NCBI GenBank assembly: GCA_910577315.1
Contig: CAJTME010000003.1
Span: 1-64,000 of the forward strand
DNA: 64,000 bases
Origin: an uncultured Muribaculaceae bacterium
Lineage (GTDB): Bacteria; Bacteroidota; Bacteroidia; Bacteroidales; Muribaculaceae
Direction of reading: 5' to 3'
In this document: positions 42,332 through 50,047 of the stretch, piece by piece
How the letters are laid out: the number at the start of each line of letters is the position of its first letter
Position numbering within the stretch: the first letter of the stretch is position 1
Translations under genes and position numbers: made by a program
The notes under the pieces: generated by a model
Told to the model about the DNA's origin: nothing
What the model saw: the letters and a program-made list of their open reading frames with translations, nothing else
Databases searched by the model: none

Positions 42332-43543
42332 TTATTCGGCGTAGAGCAGATAGGGTTTGCGCTGGGCCTTGAAGCGGGTCACGTCGTCGGTCCATGTGGC
42401 CTTGATTTCGTCGGCGCTCTTGCCCTCCATAATCATGGTGCGGATGTCGCCGCGGCCAACGAGCAGTTCGAAGAACTTGGTGAAGAACTTATCGTCGAGG
42501 CCGGTCTTGTTGTAGGCGTCGATGACATAGCCGAGGTTCACGCCGCCGGCGATGGCGTCGTCGTAGCTGACCTCGCGCAGGTCAACGCCATGGCAGAGCT
42601 GGTCGAGTTGGGGCGGGTTCTTGGCGCCGGGCACGCTGCGGGGTGTGAACGAGAAATCCGAACCCTTGTAGTCGGGATGGCCGTAGACCTCAAACGGCCA
42701 GTCGGTGCCGCGTCCGAGGCTGACGGGCGTACCCTCGAAGTAGCAGGTGGACGGATAGAGATATATCGCCCGCATGGTGCGCAGGTTGGGCGACGGGGCG
42801 ACGGGCAGCTCATAGCGGGTCTGGTGGGTATAGTTCTCGCACGGCACCACGGTGAGGTCAAGGTCTTTCCTGCCGTCTTTCAGCCATCCCTCGCCGACGA
42901 TCATCTTCGCCAGTTCGCCAAGGGTCATGCCGTGGACGATGGGGATGGGCAGCATGCCAACGCCGCTCTTGTAGTTCATGTCGAGAATCGGACCGTCGAC
43001 ATACATGCCGTTGGGGTTGGGGCGGTCGAGCACCACAAACTGCTTGCCGTTCTGGGCGGCCACGTCCATGAGCCTGAGCATGGTGCAATAATATGTGTAA
43101 TAGCGCAGGCCGACGTCCTGAATGTCGCACACAATCACGTCGATGCTGTCGATGACCTCCTTGGCCGGGCCATTGCCCTTGCCGTCGTATAGCGAGGCGA
43201 TGGGTATGCCGGTGGCCTCGTCGACGCTGCTGCTCACGTGCTCGCCGGCGTCGGCATTTCCGCGGAAACCGTGTTCTGGCGAGAATATGGTGGTGACGTT
43301 GACGCCGTTTTCAAGCATGAGGTCGAGCGAGTGCTTGTCGCCGACCATGCCGGTGTGGTTCGACAGCAACGCCACCCGTTTGCCTTTGAGCTGTGGCACA
43401 TACTGGTCGAGACGGGCGGCGCCGACAACAACTTCGGCCGGCTCCTGGGCCACAGCCGCTTCGTCGGCAGACTTCTTGGAGGCATTGGCGCAGCCCATGG
43501 CGAGCAAAGCGGTCAATGCAAAAAACAGGGCTTTGAATTTCAT
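42332..43543 (-). CDS. namZ: Exo-beta-N-acetylmuramidase, NamZ/DUF1343 family lipoprotein
   Basis: A 403-residue lipoprotein: MKFKALFFALTALLAMGC with a lipobox Cys, start at 43543. The DUF1343 core begins LKGKRVALLSNHTGMVGD and has SPEHGFRGNADAGEHV, DVIVCDIQDVGLRYYTYYCTM and LDRPNPNGMYVDGP, all typical. NamZ enzymes release MurNAc from the non-reducing end of peptidoglycan chains. The next gene is an SSS transporter, so the released sugar could be imported. A TACCTTTG -7 element lies about 97 bases upstream. Confidence 0.9.
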   Translation of the reverse strand: MKFKALFFALTALLAMGCANASKKSADEAAVAQEPAEVVVGAARLDQYVPQLKGKRVALLSNHTGMVGDKHSLDLMLENGVNVTTIFSPEHGFRGNADAGEHVSSSVDEATGIPIASLYDGKGNGPAKEVIDSIDVIVCDIQDVGLRYYTYYCTMLRLMDVAAQNGKQFVVLDRPNPNGMYVDGPILDMNYKSGVGMLPIPIVHGMTLGELAKMIVGEGWLKDGRKDLDLTVVPCENYTHQTRYELPVAPSPNLRTMRAIYLYPSTCYFEGTPVSLGRGTDWPFEVYGHPDYKGSDFSFTPRSVPGAKNPPQLDQLCHGVDLREVSYDDAIAGGVNLGYVIDAYNKTGLDDKFFTKFFELLVGRGDIRTMIMEGKSADEIKATWTDDVTRFKAQRKPYLLYAE

Positions 43544-43639
43544 GATAATGAAGTTTGTTTCAAGTGCAAAAAAACGTTGTTTGTGGGTAAAGCAAGGGGC
43601 TGCGGGCATGGGCCGCACAGCCAAATGGTCAATCGGCGG

Positions 43640-43647
43640 CAAAGGTA
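43640..43647 (-). promoter_or_regulatory. -7 element (TACCTTTG) of namZ
   Basis: A good -7 match 97 bases upstream of namZ on the minus strand. The nearest TTG is only 14 bases further up, which is too close to be canonical. Confidence 0.5.
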
Positions 43648-43718
43648 ACACAAAAAGCGCACAAGAACATTAAAAATAATTCAACAAATTAAAAAATAAA
43701 TTAAAACGCCTGAAATTC

Positions 43719-43749
43719 TTGCCAACGTCAAAAAAAGGTTATAACTTTG
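43719..43749 (+). promoter_or_regulatory. tRNA-Ala promoter
   Basis: TTG (43719-43721), 20 bases, TAACTTTG (43742-43749), 15 bases before the tRNA: a canonical pair. Confidence 0.8.
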
Positions 43750-43764
43750 CAACGCAAAACCAAA

Positions 43765-43841
43765 GGGGTATTAGCTCATCTGGCTAGAGCGCGACACTGG
43801 CAGTGTCGAGGTGAGCGGTTCGAGTCCGCTATACTCCACCA
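43765..43841 (+). tRNA. tRNA-Ala, anticodon GGC
   Basis: A 77-nt tRNA with encoded CCA. The acceptor stem GGGGTAT pairs with ATACTCC and includes the G3-U70 pair that is the identity signal for alanine. D arm GCTC/GAGC, anticodon stem CGACA/TGTCG with loop CTGGCAG (anticodon GGC at positions 34-36, reading GCC and GCU), variable loop AGGTG, T arm AGCGG/CCGCT. All stems are intact. Confidence 0.96.
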
Positions 43842-43845
43842 AAAC

Positions 43846-43884
43846 AAACGAATCGGAAAATACAATCCGGTTCGTTTTTGTTTT
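43846..43884 (+). terminator. tRNA-Ala terminator
   Basis: A 12-bp stem (43846-43857 with 43066-style arm at 43866-43877), one G-U pair, 8-base loop, followed by TTGTTTT. It begins five bases after the tRNA CCA. The T tract contains the -33 TTTG of the next gene. Confidence 0.72.
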
Positions 43885-43908
43885 ATATACCGTTAGTCAC
43901 TATCTTTG
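43877..43908 (+). promoter_or_regulatory. Promoter of the decayed nucleotidyltransferase gene
   Basis: TTTG (43877-43880), 20 bases, TATCTTTG (43901-43908), just 9 bases before the first in-frame ATG. The promoter looks intact although the genes after it do not. Confidence 0.72.
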
Positions 43909-43916
43909 CCAATGCT

Positions 43917-44222
43917 ATGAAACTGATTGAGATGAACATGGACAAAATCGTCGCCCTGTGCAAGAAGCACAAGGTTGCCAAACTGGGGGTGTTCGGCTCA
44001 ATCCTGACCGACAGATTCACTGACGACAGCGATGTGGGCCTTTCGGTTATTTTCGATTCAGGTAAAATCCCTCTGCTTGACAGAGCTGATTATTTTTTTG
44101 ACTTCATACACGACCTCAAGGCAGTGGTCAATAGGGAAATAGACATGGTTTGCGATGATGCAGTCAGAAATTCCATTTTCCGCAAAGAACTCGACTCAAC
44201 CAAACGTCTGATTTATGGATGA
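43917..44222 (+). CDS. MNT-type nucleotidyltransferase, second catalytic Asp replaced by Gly
   Basis: A protein of about 101 residues from the ATG at 43917 (ATG codons at 43932 or 43938 are also possible given the promoter position). The family motif is present (KLGVFGSILTDRFTDDSDVGLSVIF) but the metal-binding S-D-x-D is S-D-V-G: GGC replaces a GAC codon, a one-base change. The partner HEPN gene that should follow is cut short after 22 codons. The module therefore seems inactive. It sits between tRNA-Ala and the restriction island. Confidence 0.78.
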   Translation: MKLIEMNMDKIVALCKKHKVAKLGVFGSILTDRFTDDSDVGLSVIFDSGKIPLLDRADYFFDFIHDLKAVVNREIDMVCDDAVRNSIFRKELDSTKRLIYG

Positions 44223-44283
44223 AAGAGCCGTGAAAGACGCGGGTAGATGTAGATATTTGACCGAGCCAAGCAAATCCAAGTAA
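44215..44283 (+). pseudogene. Truncated HEPN (DUF86-like) remnant
   Basis: An ATG overlapping the nucleotidyltransferase stop (ATGGATGA) opens a 22-codon frame, MDERAVKDAGRCRYLTEPSKSK. Its first part resembles the usual start of DUF86 HEPN proteins (an R/K-D-x-G-R-x-x-x-L pattern), and its position is where the partner gene is expected. It ends at TAA 44281, just before a palindrome, so most of the gene is missing. The match is short and therefore tentative. Confidence 0.4.
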
Positions 44284-44284
44284 A

Positions 44285-44304
44285 AGGGCAATAATTATTG
44301 CCCT
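44285..44304. terminator. Perfect palindrome at the end of the restriction operon
   Basis: Twenty bases that read the same on both strands (AGGGCAATAA and its complement), between the HEPN remnant and the end of res. It can fold in either transcript and probably ends both; no long T run is present. Confidence 0.5.
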
Positions 44305-44336
44305 GATTATTATAAATCTCGATGAAGGCTGAATTT

Positions 44337-47300
44337 TTATTTCGAAGAGGTCATCGCATCAATAAGGTCTTGGTAACAAGTCACCTTATAATATTTGACA
44401 TGGTCGGTTGAGATTTCTTTGAAAAGCTGCGTGCAGCAGTCAATCTTGGCATTTTCTATGGCGTTGAGCTGCATGGATTGGAGAGATCCTTTGGTCTCGG
44501 CAATGAAGAAAATGTGTTTGACACTGCCCTTTTGCATTGCTATCGCCCAGTCGGGGGCATAGTTGCCTACCGGGGTAGGAATGCTGAACGAGCGCGGCAG
44601 TTTCGCATATACCACCACTTCTTCCGCTTCATCAAGGTCGTGGGCGAAGTCGCGCTCCCCTTTGCTGTCTGCGACAACATAATCCGTAATATGTTTCGAG
44701 GTCCCAACTGCCTTGTCGAAGTCAGCACGGCTCGCGGCGGTGAATATGTCTGAATCATATTTGCCGTCGGTCAGATGATAGTGGATGTGGTCAACTATCA
44801 TTGTGGCTTTCTGCTCGCGGATAATCTGCACGACCTTACGGATAAATTCTTCGGGGTTGTTGCGGAACATGTCGAGTTTCGCCGGACGCAGCCCCTGAAG
44901 GATTTTTGCGGCTGTGCGTCGTGTGATGTTGGCACCTTTCGCAACCTGCCCGATAAGGTCGTACTTGACTGACGAAGTCGAGACATCGGTCAGTTCGTTG
45001 GAAGTTGATTTGGTGTTGCCAAACTCCGTAACCTCCTGTGCGTCCTGCTGTCCCTCTATCTTTATGTAGCGGAGTGTGCGCACCTGCAACTCGTCAGTGT
45101 TGAGATGCAGGATAGCGTTCTTGACAAGCTCGGCGGTGTCGTAACTTACCGTATAGACATACTGATGGTTGATGGCGTTCCAGAGAGCCTGAAACTCGGG
45201 CTTGGCAAAATTGGCGTTCAGCCTCGGCTCAGGCAATTTGGTCTTGTTGCCGTCGCCGGTCATCTCTTTCAGAAGGTTCGGGTCGAAGATTGAGTTGATG
45301 AGCAGTGTCACACCCTCAGCCAAAGGTTCGAGCTGTTTTCCGTACGGTGCGACAGACTCGGCTGCGACATCCGCATGATATTTAGGGGTGATGTTACCTG
45401 CATCGTCAATATACTCGTTATCTTCGAGCCACACCATAATGCGGCTTGCCTCCCGGTCGGTGATGACGTGAGGCTGCCCCTCGACGGTGATGGTTTTGCC
45501 CTCGAAGTAGTCCGATGTGGCTTTGACTGCACGTTCACGCAGCGCTTCGCGGGTCTCGCGCTGCAGCGCATTGGTGAAATCGACATAGCTTTCATTGGCG
45601 ATTACGGTGAGCACATTGATGTTGTGAACGTCATCGCCAAGCAACTCCTTGTCCTGGCGGACTCCGTTGCTGTCAACGGCTATTCGCAGACCGCGCCCCA
45701 CTTCCTGACGCTTTGCAGTCGTTGAGTCGCTATGCCGGAGCGTACATATCTGGAACACGTTGGGATTATCCCAGCCCTCGCGCAGTGCCGAGTGTGAGAA
45801 GATGAAGCGTGTCGGTTCATCAAAACTCAGCAGGCGCTCTTTGTCGCGGAGGATAAGGTCATAGTCCGAAGCCTCCTCGCTGACATCACTGCCGCGCTTG
45901 GTCTTGGTCTCAACCATCTTACCTTTTTTGTCGATTGAGAAGTATCCGCGATGCGTCTGATAAGGCGCGAAGCGACGCAGATACTCATTGTAGTCTTCGT
46001 CCCATATATGGAACTCTTCATTGACAAGACGGGCATATTCCTCCTCAAATATCTGTTGAAACACACCTTTTACAGGTTGGTTGTCATCGTCATATTGACG
46101 ATATTTAGCCACTTCGTCAATAAAGAAAAGCGACAGGCATTTTATTCCGCGTTTGAACAACTGACGCTCTTTCTCGAAGTGAGCCTTTATCGTCTCGCGT
46201 ATCTGAACGCGCTGAAGATGCAGCAGGTTTGAATCACCAACGACGTCCCCTTTGCGGAGCGTAACGCCGTTAGTAAATGTGACATATGCCGTCGGTTGCG
46301 TGGTGGAACCTGGGAAAATCTCGGCAATGTCGAAGCCCCGGTATTGCTCCAGCTCCTTTGACTCGACAAATAGAGAATCACCCACACCGAGAGTCTTGAA
46401 ATGGCGGCGAGGCTCGCCGGACGCGTTTTTCACCTCGATAGAGATACGCGCCATGGGTGGCTTATTGGGCGACAGGATTATATTGTCGAGATACATATAG
46501 CCGTTGGTGCCGCGCAGGTTCTTCATCTCGAAGCCGATAACCTTGATGCGTTTGACAAGTCGCTCGCGGTAGGCATCGAGAGCGTCAAGAGCATAGACCG
46601 TGTCGTGTTTGGTGCGGTGAGTCGCAGAGTAGTTCAACACGAACAGCGGGGTGAACTTCTTGAGCGCGGATTGGGTGGCCGCTCCCTCCATCTTCTGCGG
46701 CTCGTCCATTATGATGATCGGGCGGTTGGCGGCAATCACGTCGATAGGTCGGCGCGAACCGAACTCGTCACGCTTGGAGTATATTATGCGGCTTTCCTTT
46801 GAACGTCCGCCCTCCTTCATTGAGGCGGCGAAAGCCTGGGTGTTTATAATCATCACGTTCAGTCCAGCATCCTGCGAAAACTGGTCAAGCTGATTAAGGT
46901 TAGAGCTGTTATATACAAACCAACGCGCTTTCTTTCCGTACTGCTCCATGAAATGTTCTTCAAGCATACGGAACGATTTTGCAACACCCTCGCGGATAGC
47001 GATACTCGGCACAACGATGATGAACTTTGACCAACCGTAGAGTTTGTTGAGTTCAAACATCGTCTTGATATAAACGTAGGTCTTACCCGTGCCGGTTTCC
47101 ATTTCGACATCAAGATTTACTGCGCCAAGTCCATCCATCTTGCTGAGAGATTTCGATAGCGGCACTCCGGCTGCTGTCTGAACCGAGTGGAGATTTTCAA
47201 GCAACTGCTTTGACGATAGCTCCACGTCGGCATTACGATAGCCGTCATCGTCACCATCTTCAATACTTCGCTGATAATTCCTGCCGACGTCGCGGCGATA

Positions 47301-47396
47301 CTTCGATGGGTCGCGGTTGGGCTGGCCGACAAAGATGTTGGTAGTGTTTTCTACCGCCTCGGTCTGATATTGCTGAATTTTGAATTTGAATTTCAT
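44337..47396 (-). CDS. res: Type III restriction endonuclease subunit Res
   Basis: A 1019-residue SF2 translocase-nuclease. The N-terminal helicase has Walker A EMETGTGKTYVY (GTGKT at residues 102-106), IIVVPSIAIREGV, a DEPQ box (IIMDEPQKMEG, about 226) in place of DEAH, FVLNYSATHRT (motif III) and FIFSHSALREGWDNPNVFQI with RQEVGRGLRI (motifs V and VI). The C-terminal nuclease has a PD...ExK site (GNYAPDWAI ... FIAETKGS, about residue 975). All motifs are intact. It needs Mod for DNA recognition. It is the last gene of the seven-gene operon. Confidence 0.93.
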   Translation of the reverse strand: MKFKFKIQQYQTEAVENTTNIFVGQPNRDPSKYRRDVGRNYQRSIEDGDDDGYRNADVELSSKQLLENLHSVQTAAGVPLSKSLSKMDGLGAVNLDVEMETGTGKTYVYIKTMFELNKLYGWSKFIIVVPSIAIREGVAKSFRMLEEHFMEQYGKKARWFVYNSSNLNQLDQFSQDAGLNVMIINTQAFAASMKEGGRSKESRIIYSKRDEFGSRRPIDVIAANRPIIIMDEPQKMEGAATQSALKKFTPLFVLNYSATHRTKHDTVYALDALDAYRERLVKRIKVIGFEMKNLRGTNGYMYLDNIILSPNKPPMARISIEVKNASGEPRRHFKTLGVGDSLFVESKELEQYRGFDIAEIFPGSTTQPTAYVTFTNGVTLRKGDVVGDSNLLHLQRVQIRETIKAHFEKERQLFKRGIKCLSLFFIDEVAKYRQYDDDNQPVKGVFQQIFEEEYARLVNEEFHIWDEDYNEYLRRFAPYQTHRGYFSIDKKGKMVETKTKRGSDVSEEASDYDLILRDKERLLSFDEPTRFIFSHSALREGWDNPNVFQICTLRHSDSTTAKRQEVGRGLRIAVDSNGVRQDKELLGDDVHNINVLTVIANESYVDFTNALQRETREALRERAVKATSDYFEGKTITVEGQPHVITDREASRIMVWLEDNEYIDDAGNITPKYHADVAAESVAPYGKQLEPLAEGVTLLINSIFDPNLLKEMTGDGNKTKLPEPRLNANFAKPEFQALWNAINHQYVYTVSYDTAELVKNAILHLNTDELQVRTLRYIKIEGQQDAQEVTEFGNTKSTSNELTDVSTSSVKYDLIGQVAKGANITRRTAAKILQGLRPAKLDMFRNNPEEFIRKVVQIIREQKATMIVDHIHYHLTDGKYDSDIFTAASRADFDKAVGTSKHITDYVVADSKGERDFAHDLDEAEEVVVYAKLPRSFSIPTPVGNYAPDWAIAMQKGSVKHIFFIAETKGSLQSMQLNAIENAKIDCCTQLFKEISTDHVKYYKVTCYQDLIDAMTSSK

Positions 47397-47407
47397 TGTG
47401 TGGGCTA

Positions 47408-47433
47408 TAGGTTTTAGGTCTCAGGTGTTAGGG
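47408..47433. repeat. Left arm of inverted heptamer repeats (family C)
   Basis: TTAG-bearing seven-base units (GTTTTAG, GTCTCAG, GTGTTAG) at 47408-47433 contain the stop region of the four-helix-bundle gene. The arm is the inverse of 47801-47833 on the other side of that gene (12 identical outer bases and a GTTAGGG inner end). Confidence 0.7.
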
Positions 47434-47798
47434 TTAGATTTATTGGTGCGATAAGTAATTAGAGCGTTAAGCATTTTGCCAACTTCCACGATAAGAGATT
47501 GAGCAAAATTAGATTCCTCCACTTTAATCAGGGCTAATCTGTTGCATATTATCAACTGCGTTTCAACTTCAAGTAATGAGCCACGGGCTATCCAAAGGAA
47601 TTTAACAAATTCTTTGTCGGTGCCTCTCCCGTGACCTTCTGCAATATTAGAAGGTATGGACACAACTGCACGGCGTAACTGGTCTGAGAGGGCATACGTT
47701 TCTTCTCTCGGTAGAAACTTTACAAGTCGATAAATTTCCATCGTGAGATCCATCGCTTTTTGCCATACCTTTAATTGTTTGTAATCACTTGTTTGCAT
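47421..47798 (-). CDS. Four-helix-bundle protein (23S rRNA intervening-sequence family)
   Basis: A 125-residue helical protein of the S23/IVP family: YKQLKVWQKAMDLTMEIYRLVKFLPREETYALSDQLRRAVVSIPSNIAEGHGRGTDKEFVKFLWIARGSLLEVETQL, a complete family match. Relatives are encoded in insertions within 23S rRNA genes and as the Avd accessory protein of diversity-generating retroelements. Here the gene lies between mod and res, within inverted heptamer repeat arms that also encode its last residues (NPNT) and stop. Its role in restriction is unknown. Confidence 0.88.
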   Translation of the reverse strand: MQTSDYKQLKVWQKAMDLTMEIYRLVKFLPREETYALSDQLRRAVVSIPSNIAEGHGRGTDKEFVKFLWIARGSLLEVETQLIICNRLALIKVEESNFAQSLIVEVGKMLNALITYRTNKSNPNT

Positions 47799-47800
47799 TG

Positions 47801-47833
47801 CCCTAACATCTAAAATCTAATACCTAAAACCTA
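47801..47833. repeat. Right arm of inverted heptamer repeats (family C)
   Basis: Reading on the minus strand: TAG, then GTTTTAG, GTATTAG, ATTTTAG, ATGTTAG, GG. The first TAG is the stop codon of mod. It mirrors the arm at 47408-47433. Confidence 0.72.
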
Positions 47834-49762
47834 CAATATCTTTCTTATTGTGTCGGGCGAGTAATGACGGAAGATTTGCTCGAAGTTGTCGAGGACGTTG
47901 TCGTTGGCAGCCGAGGCGTCGCGCATGACGAAATATTGCGGGCGCATCTTGGCTATTTCGGTGACGGTGGACTCGTTGACTTCGGTGTCGAAAGTGGCGA
48001 TTAGATAAGTGTCGTCCACGAAAAACACCTTTTTGCCGTTCACTTCCTTTTCCTCAACCCTGGCGGAAAGCTCGATGTCGAGTTCCGGCATTACTTGGAA
48101 AAGAAGGTCAAGCGGCGTACGGTCGCTCTTGACGTTATCAACCGTGTTGAACAGATCAGCCTCGTTGAAGTCTTCGGGAGTGTAGAACACATCCTCCATA
48201 TTCGACGAGTCAAGTTTGAGCACACGGAAGCCAACGTCGGGAAGTGAGGAATTATTAGTGAGTAGTGATGAGTTTTCGTTGTTGTTAAAGAGATTGCTAT
48301 CACTACTAACTACTCCTTTCTCACTACGCACTTCTTCCAAAATTTTCTTACCTGCGCGACGTATGCGTTCCTCTCCGATTTGGCAGATGGTTTCATAACC
48401 GGCTTTGCGAGCCTCGCTCTTTTCTTCAGTCACTTCGGGGAGTTGAACCATTATGAACTTGCGGTGTCCTCCGTCCTCTGCGTTGAGTTTCATTACAGCG
48501 TGGGCTGTGGTGGCACTTCCACTAAAAAAATCGAGAATAATTGAATCATTCAAGGCTGAGATTGAAGCAAAATATTGAATTAGCTCGATCGGTTTTGGAT
48601 TAGTGAATAGTTCAGATACATTGAATAATTCTTCATTTACCATTCGAGCTGCGCTATCAGTACTTCCATGCTCCGTCAAAAGATTCGGTTGAGCCGAATG
48701 AGTATCGTTATCTTCAAAATCATATATTTTGAGTAATACTTTCTCTCCATCGAATATGAATCGATTGAGTTTTTCTAATTCTCGTGCTTTGTCTATTCCT
48801 ATCTGCCAACGTTTTCCATCCCTTGGATAATGACCCATAATTGGAAATTTCATAGAATCACGTTTATATCCTCCTGAATCTTTCTTTTCAATAATAGCGG
48901 TCCTATACCAACCGTATTCATCAGAGCATGGATAAGAACGAGTTTCTTTATTTCTTGTTCGGGGTGAAATTTTAGCCATGGGAGTTCGGCGATAACAGAG
49001 TGTATTATCGCACAGACTACTAACCTCAGCTCCTTTGACATTAGATGTAGTTGATTTCTTCTTCCATAAAAAATTTGTAATGAAATTTGACTCTCCAAAT
49101 ATTTCGTTACAAACCTTCAAAAGATTATTTAATTCTTTATCGTCAATGGAGATGAAGATAATACCATCCTCTGCAAGCAGGTCGCGGGCAACTTTCAGGC
49201 GAGGATATATCATATTGAGCCAATCAGTGTGAAAGCGACCGTTGGACTCGGTGTTCCGCACCATAGGGTCAACGGTTTGGTTGCCGTCTTCATCAAAGAG
49301 CCCACTGGTTGCCTCGAAGTCCTCTTTACCCTGAGCGAAGTCGTCGTTATAGACGAAGTCGTTACCGGTGTTATAGGGCGGGTCAATGTAGATCATCTTG
49401 ACCTTGCCGAGGTAGTTCTCGCGTAGGACTTTCAGCACTTCAAGATTATCGCCCTCGATATAAAGATTTTTGGTGTTCCAAAAATCCACTGAAGCGTCCA
49501 CGTCCGGGCGCAGCGTCTTATCGGTCGGAGTATTGGCAAGGCGTGACGCGGCTCGCTTATCTGGCCACGTGAACTGATACCGCTCCTCTCCGGTGTCGAG
49601 AGCGTCAGTCGACAACTCTGCCCTCAGCTTGTCGAAGTCGATGGCAAGTTCCGGCTTACCATCTTTATTTAACCGCTCAGTGACGCAATGAGGAAACAAT
49701 GCAGCTATTTTCGCCACATTACTCTCCACCGCGTCAAAGCTTTTCATTCGTAGATTCTCCAT
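47831..49762 (-). CDS. mod: Type III DNA methyltransferase Mod
   Basis: A 643-residue adenine-specific methyltransferase of the beta class: DPPY at residues 127-130 (MIYIDPPYNTGNDF) comes before the SAM-binding segment (SIILDFFSGSATTAHAVMKL, about 410). Between them lies the target-recognition region, which would set the specificity. Residues about 474-507 (from EEVRSEKGVV to NNSSL) form a low-complexity stretch encoded by a palindromic repeat and are likely an insertion before the conserved DVGFRVLKLD. The gene is intact. Its stop lies in the family C repeat. Confidence 0.93.
   Translation of the reverse strand: MENLRMKSFDAVESNVAKIAALFPHCVTERLNKDGKPELAIDFDKLRAELSTDALDTGEERYQFTWPDKRAASRLANTPTDKTLRPDVDASVDFWNTKNLYIEGDNLEVLKVLRENYLGKVKMIYIDPPYNTGNDFVYNDDFAQGKEDFEATSGLFDEDGNQTVDPMVRNTESNGRFHTDWLNMIYPRLKVARDLLAEDGIIFISIDDKELNNLLKVCNEIFGESNFITNFLWKKKSTTSNVKGAEVSSLCDNTLCYRRTPMAKISPRTRNKETRSYPCSDEYGWYRTAIIEKKDSGGYKRDSMKFPIMGHYPRDGKRWQIGIDKARELEKLNRFIFDGEKVLLKIYDFEDNDTHSAQPNLLTEHGSTDSAARMVNEELFNVSELFTNPKPIELIQYFASISALNDSIILDFFSGSATTAHAVMKLNAEDGGHRKFIMVQLPEVTEEKSEARKAGYETICQIGEERIRRAGKKILEEVRSEKGVVSSDSNLFNNNENSSLLTNNSSLPDVGFRVLKLDSSNMEDVFYTPEDFNEADLFNTVDNVKSDRTPLDLLFQVMPELDIELSARVEEKEVNGKKVFFVDDTYLIATFDTEVNESTVTEIAKMRPQYFVMRDASAANDNVLDNFEQIFRHYSPDTIRKIL
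48241..48345. repeat. Palindromic repeat inside mod (family D)
   Basis: A 14-base arm (48256-48269) pairs with 48299-48312 with one mismatch around 29 bases, within a longer run of seven-base units (CTCACTA, CTAACTA, CTCCTTT, CTCACTA). It keeps the mod frame open and encodes a Ser/Asn/Leu-rich insert. A related copy lies in the helicase gene at 51763-51835. Confidence 0.75.
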
Positions 49763-49765
49763 AAT

Positions 49766-50014
49766 TCAATTTTGTGGGAGTTCTACAAGCATCCAATGGC
49801 TTATTCCATGTTGTTCAATAATTCTGTCGTTATACTCGTTGTCTGTATCCCAATACCAGGATGTTCCTTCTAACCATCTGTTTGCACAGGCAAGATCTCC
49901 GTTATACATAACGATTAAGAACCAACCGACTACCCCATTTATGCCCTTTTCTATCGAGGCTTGTTCTGGTAGTATTTCAGATGCATTATACCATTTAAAC
50001 TTTTCAATATCCAT
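49766..50014 (-). CDS. Small DUF551-like protein
   Basis: An 82-residue protein starting MDIEKFKWYNASEILPEQ and ending in SHWMLVELPQN, close to the THWMPLPEPP-type ending of DUF551 proteins, a phage-linked family of unknown function. It lies between DUF4391 (24-base gap) and mod (3-base gap). Its start codon overlaps a perfect 17-base tandem duplication. The family call rests on the ends of the protein only. Confidence 0.6.
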   Translation of the reverse strand: MDIEKFKWYNASEILPEQASIEKGINGVVGWFLIVMYNGDLACANRWLEGTSWYWDTDNEYNDRIIEQHGISHWMLVELPQN

Positions 50015-50047
50015 ATTAGAATTAGATTATTATTAGAATTAGATTAT
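50014..50047. repeat. Perfect 17-base tandem duplication
   Basis: TATTAGAATTAGATTAT occurs twice in a row (50014-50030 and 50031-50047), covering the last codons of the DUF4391 gene and the start codon of the DUF551-like gene. Could be a slippage product or an insertion scar. Confidence 0.85.
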
